A DNA stretch of 36,551 bases from Bradyrhizobiaceae bacterium. GTDB taxonomy: Bacteria; Pseudomonadota; Alphaproteobacteria; Rhizobiales; Aestuariivirgaceae. The position numbers and the translations under genes are program-made. The stretch lies in contig CANJMQ010000038.1 in assembly GCA_947475225.1 (NCBI GenBank), positions 1 to 36,551 on the forward strand, in the 5' to 3' direction. Positions 22,986 to 31,517 of this stretch are shown here, in pieces; the stretch's first letter is position 1, and every line of letters starts with the position of its first letter. Below the pieces are notes generated by a model, which made no database searches, was not told where the DNA came from, and was given only the letters and a program-made list of their open reading frames with translations.

Positions 22986-23018
22986 AGGTGTCGATTTTCC
23001 CGGTCCAAATCGACATAA
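22986..23018. promoter_or_regulatory. 33-bp inverted repeat upstream of fic (copy 2)
   Basis: AGGTGTCGATTT (22986-22997) and AAATCGACATAA (23007-23018) pair over TGTCGATTT/AAATCGACA with a 9-nt spacer. A further half-site, TTCGACATTA, lies at 22968-22977. The repeat ends 19 bp before the fic ATG, where a bound protein would block transcription or translation initiation. Confidence 0.6.
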
Positions 23019-23037
23019 TCTCTGGAGCGTGTCGAAC

Positions 23038-24192
23038 ATGCCATCGTGGAACCCGAGCGCCCCATGCAACGAGTTGCCAGCCCTCCCGCCAAATGAGGAG
23101 TTGGAGACCAGGGCGGTGCTCAAACTATGCATCGACGCCAGGTCTTCGCTGGGTGAGCTGAAGCAGGCGGCGCATCGAATTCCCAATCAGGGGATGCTGA
23201 TTAACACGCTGCCTCTCCTTGAAGCCAAGGCGAGTTCAGAGATCGAGAACATCGTCACCACGACCGACAAGCTCTTCCGCAACGTGGGCAGCGAAGATCA
23301 GGCGGACCCAGCAACAAAGGAAGCCTTGCGCTGCAGCCGTGCTCTATTCGAAGGCTACAAGACGCTCGGCGACCATCCCATCAGCACCCGCACTGCCGAG
23401 CACATTTGCTCCACGATCAAGGGCGTCGAGATGCGGGTGAGGTCGGTGCCTGGCACAACGTTGGTCAACAGTGCCACCCAGGCAAAGGTCGATACGCCTC
23501 CTTCGGGAGAGAAACTGCTGCGCGACATGATGGCCAACTGGGAGCAGTTCATTCATGCGGAGGATGGTCTAGATCCTCTCGTGAGGCTCGCTGTCTCTCA
23601 CTATCAGTTTGAGGCGATCCATCCCTTCACAGACGGGAACGGTCGCACGGGCCGGGTAATCAACAGCCTATTGCTCATCAAGGAAGGCCTGCTCAACTTG
23701 CCGATCCTCTACCTCAGCCGCTTCATCATAGCCAACAGGGCGGAATATTACGACCTTCTGCAGCAGGTGACCCGAGACCACGTATGGGAACCGTGGGTCT
23801 TGTACATTCTGAGAGGTATCGCCGAAACCGCCAAATGGACGACGGCAAAGATCGACGCGATTAACAATCTGTCTGCACATACAAAGGAGTTCGTCTCCCA
23901 GGCCAATCCAGCCATAGGCCGTGAAAAGCTGATCGATCTCATCTTCCGATTCCCCTATTGCCGGATCAGCGATGTGGTGGTCGCTGGAATTGCCCAGAGG
24001 CAAACCGCATCCACCTACTTGCGGAGATTGGCAGATCTAGGCGTTCTATCCGAAATCGATGGTACGAGGGAAAAACTGTTTGTTCATCCGAAGCTGCTCA
24101 ACCTGATTGGCTCCGAAGACAACACGTTCATCCCTTATGATGCGACTGTAAGTGCAATCGGAATTGCTCTGAGGCCCACGCCTCTGCTTTAA
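23038..24192 (+). CDS. Fic-family protein AMP transferase with inhibitory helix and C-terminal winged helix
   Basis: The product has 384 residues. The Fic core H195-P-F-T-D-G-N-G-R-T-G-R is complete, so transfer of AMP from ATP to target Ser/Thr/Tyr is expected. The N-terminal part has the inhibitory motif S66-x3-E70-N71 in SSEIENIV, fitting class II Fic proteins that carry their own antitoxin helix. Residues about 305-370 (LIDLIFRFPYCRISDVVVAG, then TASTYLRRLADLGVL) look like a winged helix-turn-helix DNA-binding domain. ATG at 23038 is chosen over GTG at 22957 because family similarity begins there and GGAG lies upstream. The earlier start would place both repeats' downstream half inside coding sequence. 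It lies directly after tRNA-Arg with lower GC than its neighbours, suggesting acquisition. Confidence 0.92.
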   Translation: MPSWNPSAPCNELPALPPNEELETRAVLKLCIDARSSLGELKQAAHRIPNQGMLINTLPLLEAKASSEIENIVTTTDKLFRNVGSEDQADPATKEALRCSRALFEGYKTLGDHPISTRTAEHICSTIKGVEMRVRSVPGTTLVNSATQAKVDTPPSGEKLLRDMMANWEQFIHAEDGLDPLVRLAVSHYQFEAIHPFTDGNGRTGRVINSLLLIKEGLLNLPILYLSRFIIANRAEYYDLLQQVTRDHVWEPWVLYILRGIAETAKWTTAKIDAINNLSAHTKEFVSQANPAIGREKLIDLIFRFPYCRISDVVVAGIAQRQTASTYLRRLADLGVLSEIDGTREKLFVHPKLLNLIGSEDNTFIPYDATVSAIGIALRPTPLL

Positions 24193-24246
24193 AAGCTGCT
24201 TGATCAGACTTCAGTGGCAGGTCACTCTCAAAAAGGCTCCGCCAGC

Positions 24247-25218
24247 ATGTGCATGAAACGGTTCCTCGCGACCCTGGCCTGCCTTGTGGCGCTGCACGCA
24301 GGCGCCACTGCGGCGCCCCGGCATGTCATCGTCATTGCCATGGAGAACAAGGATGCTGGCAAGACGGCCGGAAACAGCCGCGGCTACATCTATGGCAACA
24401 CGAAGGATGCTCCCTACCTCAACGGGCCGCTTGCCGCCGGGGCCGCGCGCGCCACAAATTTCGCCGATGAGCTCTCGGCCTACAACAGCCAGCCGCATTA
24501 CATCGCCATGGAGGCCGGCACCAACACCTTCGCCGACACCACCTTCACTTGCGACAATGATCCGCTGAAGAGCTGCAGCTATCTCTTCGGCAAGCCGAAC
24601 TGGACGCGCAGCACCGAGCATCTGGTCACGCAGATCGAGGCCGCCAAGCGCAGCTGGATGACCTATCAGGAAGACATCGACCCGAAGACGACGGGCACCT
24701 GTCCCGTTCGCAGCGCCGGTCACTATGTGGCCAAGCACAATCCCTTCGTCTATTTCGCCGATGTGGCCGGCGCGCCGCCAGACAGGGACAACGCCAATTG
24801 CATCGCCCACACCCGCGAGCTTGGCCGCTTCTTGGGTGACATGCAGTCGGGCAAGCTCGCCAGCTATGTGTTCATCACCCCCAACCTCTGCCACGACATG
24901 CACGGTGGCCCGAGCTGCGGTGGCAACGCCGTGGCAATCGGAGATGATTTCCTCAACGCCTTCCTGCCGCCGGTTGTTGGCTGGGCGAAGCAGAATGATG
25001 CCGTGGTCTTCGTGGTGTGGGACGAGGGGCAGAGAGGTCTGAAGCTTCCGTTCTACGCAGCGGGCGCTGGCGTGAAGGAGGGTTATGAAAGCAAGGCGGC
25101 ATACTCCCACCGCTCAGTGTTGAAGACCATTGCTCGCATCTTCGGCCTGCCGCAGCTGGCCTCCGTCAAGACCGCCAACGATCTCGCCGACATGTTCAAG
25201 CCGGGCGTGCTGCCGTAG
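24247..25218 (+). CDS. Secreted phosphoesterase (acid phosphatase/phospholipase C superfamily)
   Basis: The product has about 323 residues. A signal peptide (MKRFLATLACLVALHAGATA) precedes HVIVIAMENKDAG, the metal-binding start of the PF04185-type phosphoesterases. A-Y-N-S-Q-P-H-Y-I-A-M, F-I-T-P-N-L-C-H-D-M-H-G and V-V-W-D-E-G-Q are the further family blocks holding metal ligands. The enzyme probably cleaves phosphate esters or phosphodiesters in the periplasm. Six or more cysteines suggest disulfides after export. The start could also be ATG at 24253. Confidence 0.82.
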   Translation: MCMKRFLATLACLVALHAGATAAPRHVIVIAMENKDAGKTAGNSRGYIYGNTKDAPYLNGPLAAGAARATNFADELSAYNSQPHYIAMEAGTNTFADTTFTCDNDPLKSCSYLFGKPNWTRSTEHLVTQIEAAKRSWMTYQEDIDPKTTGTCPVRSAGHYVAKHNPFVYFADVAGAPPDRDNANCIAHTRELGRFLGDMQSGKLASYVFITPNLCHDMHGGPSCGGNAVAIGDDFLNAFLPPVVGWAKQNDAVVFVVWDEGQRGLKLPFYAAGAGVKEGYESKAAYSHRSVLKTIARIFGLPQLASVKTANDLADMFKPGVLP

Positions 25219-25550
25219 GACCGCCCACGATGCGGCCCTTGGGGTCGATGGCAACGCCATGCCGGGGCCGGTGAAGAGTGTCGCGCGCTTGATGTGAAGT
25301 CCTGTTCCTGTCTCACTTCCGCGGTGCTGCAACCTGCGGCACGGCGCCGGATTGAGTATAATGTGCCCCTGGGAAAGTGGGTCTCACTGCGGCACATGTC
25401 CAGTCGCTGCGCAATGACTGCGGCCTTCCTTGAATGCAATGAAATTTTGTTTCATTCCGCCCGCGTGGGCCATGCATGCAGGAACCGCCTTTGTCAGGCG
25501 TAGACTTCGGGGTTAGCGTCGGGGCGCGAGTACAGAGGAGGGCGTTCTCG
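25219..25550. other. Intergenic leader of the rhodanese gene
   Basis: About 330 bp with a perfect TATAAT at 25357-25362. The base set 17 bp upstream (CTGCGG) is a poor -35, so a promoter there is only possible. No coding frame with family character, and no RNA gene, was recognised. Confidence 0.35.
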
Positions 25551-25943
25551 ATGGCCACAAGCGTCAAGCAGATGATTGCGGAGGCGAATGCCGCCGTCCC
25601 GCGCATTACCCCGGCGGAGGCGCGGGACATGATCCGCAACGGCGCGCTCGTCATCGACGTGCGCGATGCGCCGGAGGTTGAAAAGAGCGGCCGAGTGGAA
25701 GGGGCCGTCCATGTGTCGCGCGGCATGCTGGAGTTCCGCGCCGACCCCGAGTCGCCCTATCACGACAAGAAGTTCGACAGGGCGAAGCCTGTCATCGTCT
25801 ACTGCGCCTCGGGCGGGCGCTCGGCACTGTCGGGCCGGACGCTCAAGGACCTGGGCTACGACAAGGTCTTCAATCTTGGCGCCTTCAAGGACTGGGTGGA
25901 CGCGGGCGGCGAAGTCGTACTGCCGATCGAGCCGGGGATGTGA
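25551..25943 (+). CDS. Rhodanese-like sulfurtransferase
   Basis: The product has 130 residues, a single rhodanese domain. VIDVRDAPEVEKSGRVEGAV is the N-terminal CH2A-like part. The active-site loop is C85-A-S-G-G-R, which would carry the persulfide in transfer of sulfane sulfur, for example from thiosulfate. Length fits the single-domain cytoplasmic class. ATG at 25551 is used because the upstream extension has no family character. The acceptor is unknown. Confidence 0.88.
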   Translation: MATSVKQMIAEANAAVPRITPAEARDMIRNGALVIDVRDAPEVEKSGRVEGAVHVSRGMLEFRADPESPYHDKKFDRAKPVIVYCASGGRSALSGRTLKDLGYDKVFNLGAFKDWVDAGGEVVLPIEPGM

Positions 25944-25965
25944 CAGTCACTGCGGCGTAGAGCAG

Positions 25966-26790
25966 TCAACCGAGATAAAAGCCATGGGCGTAATGAGCGA
26001 ACCTCAGTTCCTTGAAGGCGCTTAAGTAATACGGATCACCGCTCGTGGCGTATGTCTGCTTGAGATACTCGCAGGTTACGAGAAACTCGCGTTTCGCGCC
26101 TTCGTAGCGAGAGAACGCCAGGTTTTCAGGCGGCACATATGTCCTGAAACGTCCATCGGCCAGGATGATGGACGTCAGGCGCTCCTGGACGAACAGCTTA
26201 ATCGGCAGGCTTTTTTGGTCATGGATGCTGGATGCGTTCAATGCGGCAACACCCCACACATCATGCTTAGCCAGATCAAAAAGACGGACGGCTAGGTCAC
26301 GCCAGTTTCGCCAGTAGGACGATCTTGCGACGACATAGTTGCAAAAGACAGAATTGTACAATGTGCCGACCGATTTTTCCGCATCGTAGCAGGCACCCAT
26401 TTTTGTGATCGCCGTCTGACAGGTGGCGAGGATACCCTGGTGCCACCACTCGCATTGTTCAAATGTGTTCTGGTAGATGGTCAGTTCATCGATGAAGGGA
26501 GAAAACAGAACGACATCGGACTTACCGTCGTTGCGCTGGACCGTGTCGTGTACGAACTTGGAATCCCAGCCGGTCTTATGGCTGAACTTGGGAGACACGA
26601 AGCCATACCAGCGGTCATCACGCAGTTCGTGGGTTTGGAGGAAGTTCAGGATGACCCAGAATTCCAGCCAGTCCGGATGCTCGCTCCTGGAATTGTCGAG
26701 CGGGATAAAGCCGGGATCGAGTGCCCCTCTGGTCTCCTCATTGTAGAAGATCTGATAGATTTCCGTTGTCACGTTCCCTCGCACCGCCAT
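25966..26790 (-). CDS. Uncharacterised protein, possibly linked to glycosyltransferase loci
   Basis: The product has 274 residues from ATG at 26790 (AGGA 7 nt upstream); the frame is open to 26865. It begins IYQIFYNEETRGALDPGFIP and contains W-Y-G-F-V-S-P-K-F-S-H-K-T-G and repeated aromatic motifs, with no membrane helix or signal peptide. I recall similar proteins beside surface-polysaccharide genes in rhizobia, but no such genes are near here. GC and codon use are lower than in neighbours, which suggests transfer. No catalytic motif can be named. Confidence 0.65.
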   Translation of the reverse strand: MAVRGNVTTEIYQIFYNEETRGALDPGFIPLDNSRSEHPDWLEFWVILNFLQTHELRDDRWYGFVSPKFSHKTGWDSKFVHDTVQRNDGKSDVVLFSPFIDELTIYQNTFEQCEWWHQGILATCQTAITKMGACYDAEKSVGTLYNSVFCNYVVARSSYWRNWRDLAVRLFDLAKHDVWGVAALNASSIHDQKSLPIKLFVQERLTSIILADGRFRTYVPPENLAFSRYEGAKREFLVTCEYLKQTYATSGDPYYLSAFKELRFAHYAHGFYLG

Positions 26791-26909
26791 GGCGGCGTCC
26801 TGCTCCCGAGCCCATCCGATATGCATGCAAGACTGGCGGAAAAGCCTGAAATCTGATGGAAGCACGCAGAGGCGCCCCCAGCCTTGTTTGGCAAAACGCG
26901 TTTAGCCGC

Positions 26910-27434
26910 TCAAGGATTGACGAAATCCCCGCACTTCGGCGCCTGTTCCGTGCCCCACGGCATCACCGGCACGGTTGAGGTCGAGTTCTGCGGCGAACCC
27001 TCGATCAGCCGGTCGGTGTAGGAGAGATAGACCAGCACATTGCGCTTGGGGTCGCAGCCGCGCACGATCTGCATCTTCTTCCAGAACAGCGAGCGGCGTT
27101 CGCGGTAGATCTCCTCGCCCTGGGAGAACTTGGCGGTGATCTTGATCGGCCCCACCTGGCGGCAGGCGATGGAGGTGACGGAGCTCTCGTCGGCAAAGCC
27201 GGCCCAGCCCTTCCAGCCGCCCACGCGCGGCACGGTGAAGTAGCAGGCAACGCCCTCCACCAGCGGATCGTCAATCACATAGGTGTCCAGTGTGGCGTCG
27301 GGGGAGAGCATCCGCCACACCGTGGTTTTCTGGAAAATCAGCTGCGGATCGTCCGCCAGCTGCTGGGCGATGGCGGGGGCAGAAATCCCCAGAACCACCA
27401 TCACGGCTGCAAGAAACTGCAAAATTCTCGTCAT
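26910..27434 (-). CDS. creA: CreA family secreted protein
   Basis: The product has 174 residues. A signal peptide (to about residue 23) is followed by FQKTTVWRMLSPDATLDTYVIDDP, VACYFTVPRVGGWKG and ERRSLFWKKMQIVRGCD. These are the conserved blocks of CreA, a small periplasmic protein of unknown function. The gene lies 51 bp downstream of metC on the same strand, with GGAG 7 nt before the ATG, so it is probably in the metC transcript. Confidence 0.92.
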   Translation of the reverse strand: MTRILQFLAAVMVVLGISAPAIAQQLADDPQLIFQKTTVWRMLSPDATLDTYVIDDPLVEGVACYFTVPRVGGWKGWAGFADESSVTSIACRQVGPIKITAKFSQGEEIYRERRSLFWKKMQIVRGCDPKRNVLVYLSYTDRLIEGSPQNSTSTVPVMPWGTEQAPKCGDFVNP

Positions 27435-27485
27435 TTCACTCTCCGAACCATCGTTTCCCCTAGATAGGAAGGAAGTCCGCTTTTT

Positions 27486-28664
27486 TCAAGAGGCGGAATT
27501 CAGCGCCGTGAAGCCTTCCGCGAGGTCGGCCTTGAGGTCATCGGGGTTCTCGAGCCCGATGTGCAGGCGCAGTGAATAGCCCTCCGGCTGCCAGCGCGTC
27601 GCCGTGCGGTGCGGCTTGAAGGGCACCACCAGGCTCTCGAAACCACCCCAGCTGTAACCCATGCCGAACAGCGAGAGCCGGTCGAGAAAGGCCGCCGTGG
27701 CCGTCTCCGAGCAGGGCTTCAGTACCACCGAAAACAGCCCGCAGGCGCCGCGGAAATCACGCTTCCACAGCTCATGGCCCGGCGCGTTGGAAAGGGCGGG
27801 GTAGAGCACTGTCTCCACCTCGGCGCGCCCGCGCAGCCACTCGGCGACATTCATGGCGTTCTTCATGTGGCGCTCGAGTCGCACGTCGAGGGTGTGGATG
27901 CCGCGCAGCGTCAGGTACATGTCGTCCGGCCCGGCGAACTGGCCCATCTGCTCATAGGCCTCCTTGAACGGCTCCCATGTGTCCTTGTTGCAGGTCACGG
28001 TGCCCATCATCGCGTCCGAATGGCCGACCAGATATTTTGTGGCCGCCTGGATCGAAACGTCGGCGCCATGCTCGAAGGCCTTGAAGTAATGGCCCGCCCC
28101 CCAGGTGTTGTCGATGAAGAGCAGTGCGCCCGCCTTGTGGACCGCCTCTGCAATGGCCGGAATGTCCTGAACCTCCATGGTCTGCGAGCCCGGAGACTCG
28201 GCATAGACCACGCGGGTGTTGGGGCGGATGAGCGTGGCGATGCCGCGGCCGACCAGCGGGTCGTAGTAGGTGGTCTCGATTCCCAGCCCCCTCAGCAGCC
28301 CGTCGCAGAAGTGCCGCGCCGGCTGATAGACCGTGTCGACCATCAGCAGGTGGTCGCCCGCCTTCAGGAAGGCGAGAAGGGCGGTCGAGACCGCCGCAAG
28401 GCCCGAGGGCAGCATCTTGGCATTGTGCCCGCCCTCGACCAGCGCCACGGCTTCCTCAACCGCCCGCGAGGTGGGCGTGCCGCGCCGGCCATAGACATAG
28501 GTCTGGTTGCGGTCGCTCAGTGCCGCCGTGTTCGGGAACAGCACGGTGGAGCCGTGGTAGACTGCCGGGTTGACGAAGCCGTGCTCGGCATAGTCGCGGC
28601 CCGCCGCCACCAGGCGGGTCTCGGGGGAAAGGGCGGAAAGATCGGGTTTGGATTTCGACATCAT
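27486..28664 (-). CDS. metC: Cystathionine beta-lyase
   Basis: The product has 392 residues, a PLP enzyme cleaving cystathionine to homocysteine in methionine synthesis. YGRRGTPT (58-65) is the phosphate/substrate loop from the neighbouring subunit. D185 in FIDNTWGAG holds the PLP nitrogen and K210 in QAATKYLVGHSD forms the Schiff base. YSWGGFESL near the C-terminus is typical of the beta-lyase branch. ATG at 28661 is an equally possible start. It works downstream of hom on the methionine branch, though the two are 25 kb apart. Confidence 0.94.
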   Translation of the reverse strand: MMSKSKPDLSALSPETRLVAAGRDYAEHGFVNPAVYHGSTVLFPNTAALSDRNQTYVYGRRGTPTSRAVEEAVALVEGGHNAKMLPSGLAAVSTALLAFLKAGDHLLMVDTVYQPARHFCDGLLRGLGIETTYYDPLVGRGIATLIRPNTRVVYAESPGSQTMEVQDIPAIAEAVHKAGALLFIDNTWGAGHYFKAFEHGADVSIQAATKYLVGHSDAMMGTVTCNKDTWEPFKEAYEQMGQFAGPDDMYLTLRGIHTLDVRLERHMKNAMNVAEWLRGRAEVETVLYPALSNAPGHELWKRDFRGACGLFSVVLKPCSETATAAFLDRLSLFGMGYSWGGFESLVVPFKPHRTATRWQPEGYSLRLHIGLENPDDLKADLAEGFTALNSAS

Positions 28665-28752
28665 GCCACGCCAATGTTAGGGTTGAGGGGCTAGCATGCG
28701 GAGAGGGTCGGGAAAACCCCCGCTCCCGAATTGAAGCCATGACAAGGAAGCC

Positions 28753-28971
28753 ATGTCGCCACTCGCCATTGTCCTGATGAAGCTCCTGCGCTGGGGTGTC
28801 CTGGCCATTGCAGCCTTTCTGGCGCTGGTGCTGGTGATCGAGGCCTGGAAGCATGGCTGGGACCTGGCGGCGCTCAATCCGGGCTTCATGGCCGTGGTCG
28901 GGCTGCTGGCTGCGGGCGCCCTGTGGCTGGCCCGCTCCATCGGCCGGGAACTGGCCAAGCACGGGTCTTGA
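28753..28971 (+). CDS. Small two-helix membrane protein
   Basis: The product has 72 residues with two hydrophobic segments (about 10-30 and 44-60) separated by [15 protein letters not shown]. No signal peptidase site or named domain. It sits 49 bp before gatB on the same strand and divergent from metC, so it may share the gatB promoter. Function is unknown. Confidence 0.55.
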   Translation: MSPLAIVLMKLLRWGVLAIAAFLALVLVIEAWKHGWDLAALNPGFMAVVGLLAAGALWLARSIGRELAKHGS

Positions 28972-29020
28972 ACCATCGGCCCCGAGTGGCTACCAAGGCG
29001 CCAATCCTGAGGTGAGAAGC

Positions 29021-30499
29021 ATGTTGGAATCCGCGAAGCGCGTGGCCGAGAAGAAGGACTGGATCAAGGGAGCGACCGGGGACTGGGAAATCATCCTGGG
29101 CCTCGAGGTTCATGCCCAGGTGCTGGCCAAGTCCAAGCTGTTCTCGGGCGCTTCCGCCGAATTCGGCGGCGAGCCCAATGACCACGTGTCGCTGGTTGAT
29201 GCCGCCATGCCCGGCATGTTGCCCGTCATCAACGAATTCTGCGTCGAGCAGGCGGTGCGCACCGGCCTCGGCCTCAAGGCCCAGATCAACAAGCGCTCGG
29301 TGTTCGACCGCAAGAACTATTTCTACCCTGACCTGCCGCAGGGCTACCAGATCTCGCAGTACAAGCAGCCGGTGGTGGGGGAGGGTTCGGTTCATGTGGA
29401 CGTCGACGGTCGCTCCGTCGAGGTCGGCATCGAGCGCCTGCATCTTGAGCAGGATGCCGGCAAGTCTCTCCACGACCAGCACCCCTCCATGAGCTTCGTC
29501 GACCTCAACCGCTCGGGTTGCGCCCTGATGGAGATCGTGTCGAAGCCCGACATGCGCTCGGCCGACGAAGCCAAGGCCTATGTGACCAAGCTCCGCCAGA
29601 TCATGCGCTATCTCGACACCTGTGACGGCAACATGGAGCAGGGCTCGCTTCGCGCCGACGTCAACGTCTCGGTCCGCCGCCCGGGGGCTGAATTCGGCAC
29701 CCGCTGCGAAATCAAGAACGTGAACTCCATCCGTTTCATGGGCCAGGCCATCGAATACGAGGCGCGCCGCCAGATCGGCATCCTCGAGGACGGCGGCACG
29801 ATCGACCAGGAAACCCGGCTGTTCGACGCCAGGAAGGGCGAGACCCGCTCCATGCGCTCCAAGGAAGAGGCGCATGACTACCGCTATTTCCCCGACCCGG
29901 ACCTCCTGCCGCTGGAGATCGAGGATGCCTTCATCGGCCACATCAAGGCCACGCTTCCCGAGTTGCCGGACGAAAAGATTGCCCGCTTCATCAAGGACTA
30001 TGGCCTCTCGGCCTATGACGCCCAGGTGCTGACCTCGGAGCGCGCCTCGGCCGACTTCTTCGAGCAGGTGGCCAAGGGCCGGGACGGCAAGGCGGCCGCC
30101 AACTGGGTCATCAACGAGCTGTTCGGCCGCCTGAACAAGGAGGGAAAGTCCGTCGAGACCACTCCCGTCTCCGCCGCCCAGCTGGGCGAGATCGTTGACC
30201 TGATCGCGGCAGGCACCATTTCCGGCAAGATCGCCAAGGACGTGTTTGAGATCGTCTGGACCGAGGGTGGCTCGCCTGCCCTGATCGTCGAGACCCGCGG
30301 CATGAAGCAGGTGACCGACACCGGGGCCATCGAGAAGGCGGTGGACGAGATCATCGCCGCCAACCCGGACAAGGTGGAGCAGGTCAAGGCCAAGCCCACC
30401 ATGCTGGGCTGGTTCGTCGGCCAGGTCATGAAAACCACCGGCGGCAAGGCCAACCCGCAGGCGGTGAGCGATTTGCTGAAGGCCAAGCTGGGAATCTGA
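29021..30499 (+). CDS. gatB: Aspartyl/glutamyl-tRNA amidotransferase subunit B
   Basis: The product has 492 residues, normal for GatB. With GatA and GatC it converts Glu-tRNA(Gln) to Gln-tRNA(Gln), and often Asp-tRNA(Asn). [20 protein letters not shown], the kinase-like core with [18 protein letters not shown], and [13 protein letters not shown] are family signatures. The C-terminal YqeY-like tRNA-binding domain ends [15 protein letters not shown] lies 6 nt before the ATG at 29021. gatA and gatC are not in the window next to it. Confidence 0.96.
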   Translation: MLESAKRVAEKKDWIKGATGDWEIILGLEVHAQVLAKSKLFSGASAEFGGEPNDHVSLVDAAMPGMLPVINEFCVEQAVRTGLGLKAQINKRSVFDRKNYFYPDLPQGYQISQYKQPVVGEGSVHVDVDGRSVEVGIERLHLEQDAGKSLHDQHPSMSFVDLNRSGCALMEIVSKPDMRSADEAKAYVTKLRQIMRYLDTCDGNMEQGSLRADVNVSVRRPGAEFGTRCEIKNVNSIRFMGQAIEYEARRQIGILEDGGTIDQETRLFDARKGETRSMRSKEEAHDYRYFPDPDLLPLEIEDAFIGHIKATLPELPDEKIARFIKDYGLSAYDAQVLTSERASADFFEQVAKGRDGKAAANWVINELFGRLNKEGKSVETTPVSAAQLGEIVDLIAAGTISGKIAKDVFEIVWTEGGSPALIVETRGMKQVTDTGAIEKAVDEIIAANPDKVEQVKAKPTMLGWFVGQVMKTTGGKANPQAVSDLLKAKLGI

Positions 30500-30574
30500 C
30501 CTGTCTTGCAAGAAAATTCGTTTTTAAAACAATCACTTGAGTTATTTCTTCAAGTTCTTTTTTGAGGCGTTGTC

Positions 30575-30618
30575 GTGGCTCCAGGTTGGCGAAAACACCC
30601 GTTTTCGGCGCCACTTTT
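30575..30618 (+). terminator. Possible terminator of gatB
   Basis: An outer GTGGC/GCCAC pairing encloses a perfect CGAAAAC-ACCC-GTTTTCG hairpin (30590-30607), followed by TTTT. The internal bulge makes it an imperfect terminator. Confidence 0.4.
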
Positions 30619-30720
30619 GCCATTTCGGTCAGTGGTTTAGTTTCAGTTTTCCTTTCGGATTTTTCTCCGCTATAGTCCGTACCCGGAGTTTTATTGTGTA
30701 AGGGCCGGGAGGGGTTAAAC

Positions 30721-31497
30721 ATGGCGAAGACAGCCAAGAAGGCTGCCAAGAAGGCTGAGCCGAAGAAGGCGGCGGCCAGGAAGCCTGCTGCCAAGCCGTT
30801 GCCTGCCAAGAAGCCGGCCGCGAAGAAGCCTGCTGCCGCCACCTCCTCGTCATCAGGGCCGGTCAACAAGGAGCGCTTCACGCTCTATGGCATGCTGGGC
30901 TCGGGTCCGACCTATACGGTGGGTCTCATGCTGACGTTGTCGAAGCATCCCTTCTCCTACTTCCACGTGAACCTGCGCGAGGGCCAGCACAAGCAGCCCG
31001 ACTATGTCGTCAAGAACCGCTATGGCCAGGTGCCGGCGCTGCGTGATGGGCAGGTCTATTACGTGCAGTCGGCGGCCATCCTGCAGCACCTCGCGGACGA
31101 GCTGCGCAAGTTCGACGGCAAGACCGACGTCGAGAAGAACCGCATCCGCGAATGGCTGTTCTGGAACTGGGACAAGCTCGCCGTGCCGGTGTTCCGCCTG
31201 CGCGCAAGGGCCCGCGGTCTCCGCCAGTTCGGCGACGAGGTGCGCGTCATGTATGACACCGAGGCCAAGGCCGCGCTGGCCATGCTCGAGAACGAGCTTG
31301 CGAAGTCCGAGTGGATCGCCACCAAGCGCCCGACGATTGCCGACGTCGGCGTCTATGGCGTGCTGCGCTACATCGCCGAAGCCAACATCGACCTGACGCC
31401 ATACCCCAACGTCTCCGCGTGGAAGAAACGCTTTGAGGCGCTTCCCGGCTTTGGTACACCCGAACAGATCCTGCCCATGGAGAGCAGGCTTCTCTGA
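30721..31497 (+). CDS. Glutathione S-transferase-fold protein with a histone-H1-like Lys/Ala/Pro N-terminal tail
   Basis: The product has 258 residues. Residues 1-46 are an almost pure K/A/P tail with AAKKAEPKKAAARK-type repeats, like the tails of histone-H1-like or AlgP proteins. From about residue 55 follows a GST fold: FTLYGMLGSGPTY, Q-V-P-A-L with the cis-proline, and Q-S-A-A-I-L. The all-helical C-terminal domain holds the conserved T-I-A-D-V-G-V-Y motif. The tail should bind nucleic acid or anionic surfaces. ATG at 30721 has GGGAGGGG upstream. GC-poor DNA precedes it. Confidence 0.85.
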   Translation: MAKTAKKAAKKAEPKKAAARKPAAKPLPAKKPAAKKPAAATSSSSGPVNKERFTLYGMLGSGPTYTVGLMLTLSKHPFSYFHVNLREGQHKQPDYVVKNRYGQVPALRDGQVYYVQSAAILQHLADELRKFDGKTDVEKNRIREWLFWNWDKLAVPVFRLRARARGLRQFGDEVRVMYDTEAKAALAMLENELAKSEWIATKRPTIADVGVYGVLRYIAEANIDLTPYPNVSAWKKRFEALPGFGTPEQILPMESRLL

Positions 31498-31517
31498 TCT
31501 TGAACGTGGAGTAGCTT

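Noticed and set aside
22914-23018. The two inverted repeats as a CRISPR array or transposon ends
   Set aside because: Only two copies, palindromic, with no spacer regularity, no cas genes and no transposase; an operator pair fits better.
23038-24192. Separate antitoxin gene for Fic
   Set aside because: No small gene lies upstream on the same strand with an S/T-x3-E-G/N motif; the motif is inside Fic itself.
25357-25362. Perfect TATAAT as the rhodanese promoter
   Set aside because: The hexamer 17 bp upstream is poor and the leader would be about 180 nt; too weak to list as a promoter.
28886-30511. 541-codon antisense frame opposite gatB
   Set aside because: Shadow of a highly conserved housekeeping gene; the L/V/H/D-rich product has no known pattern.
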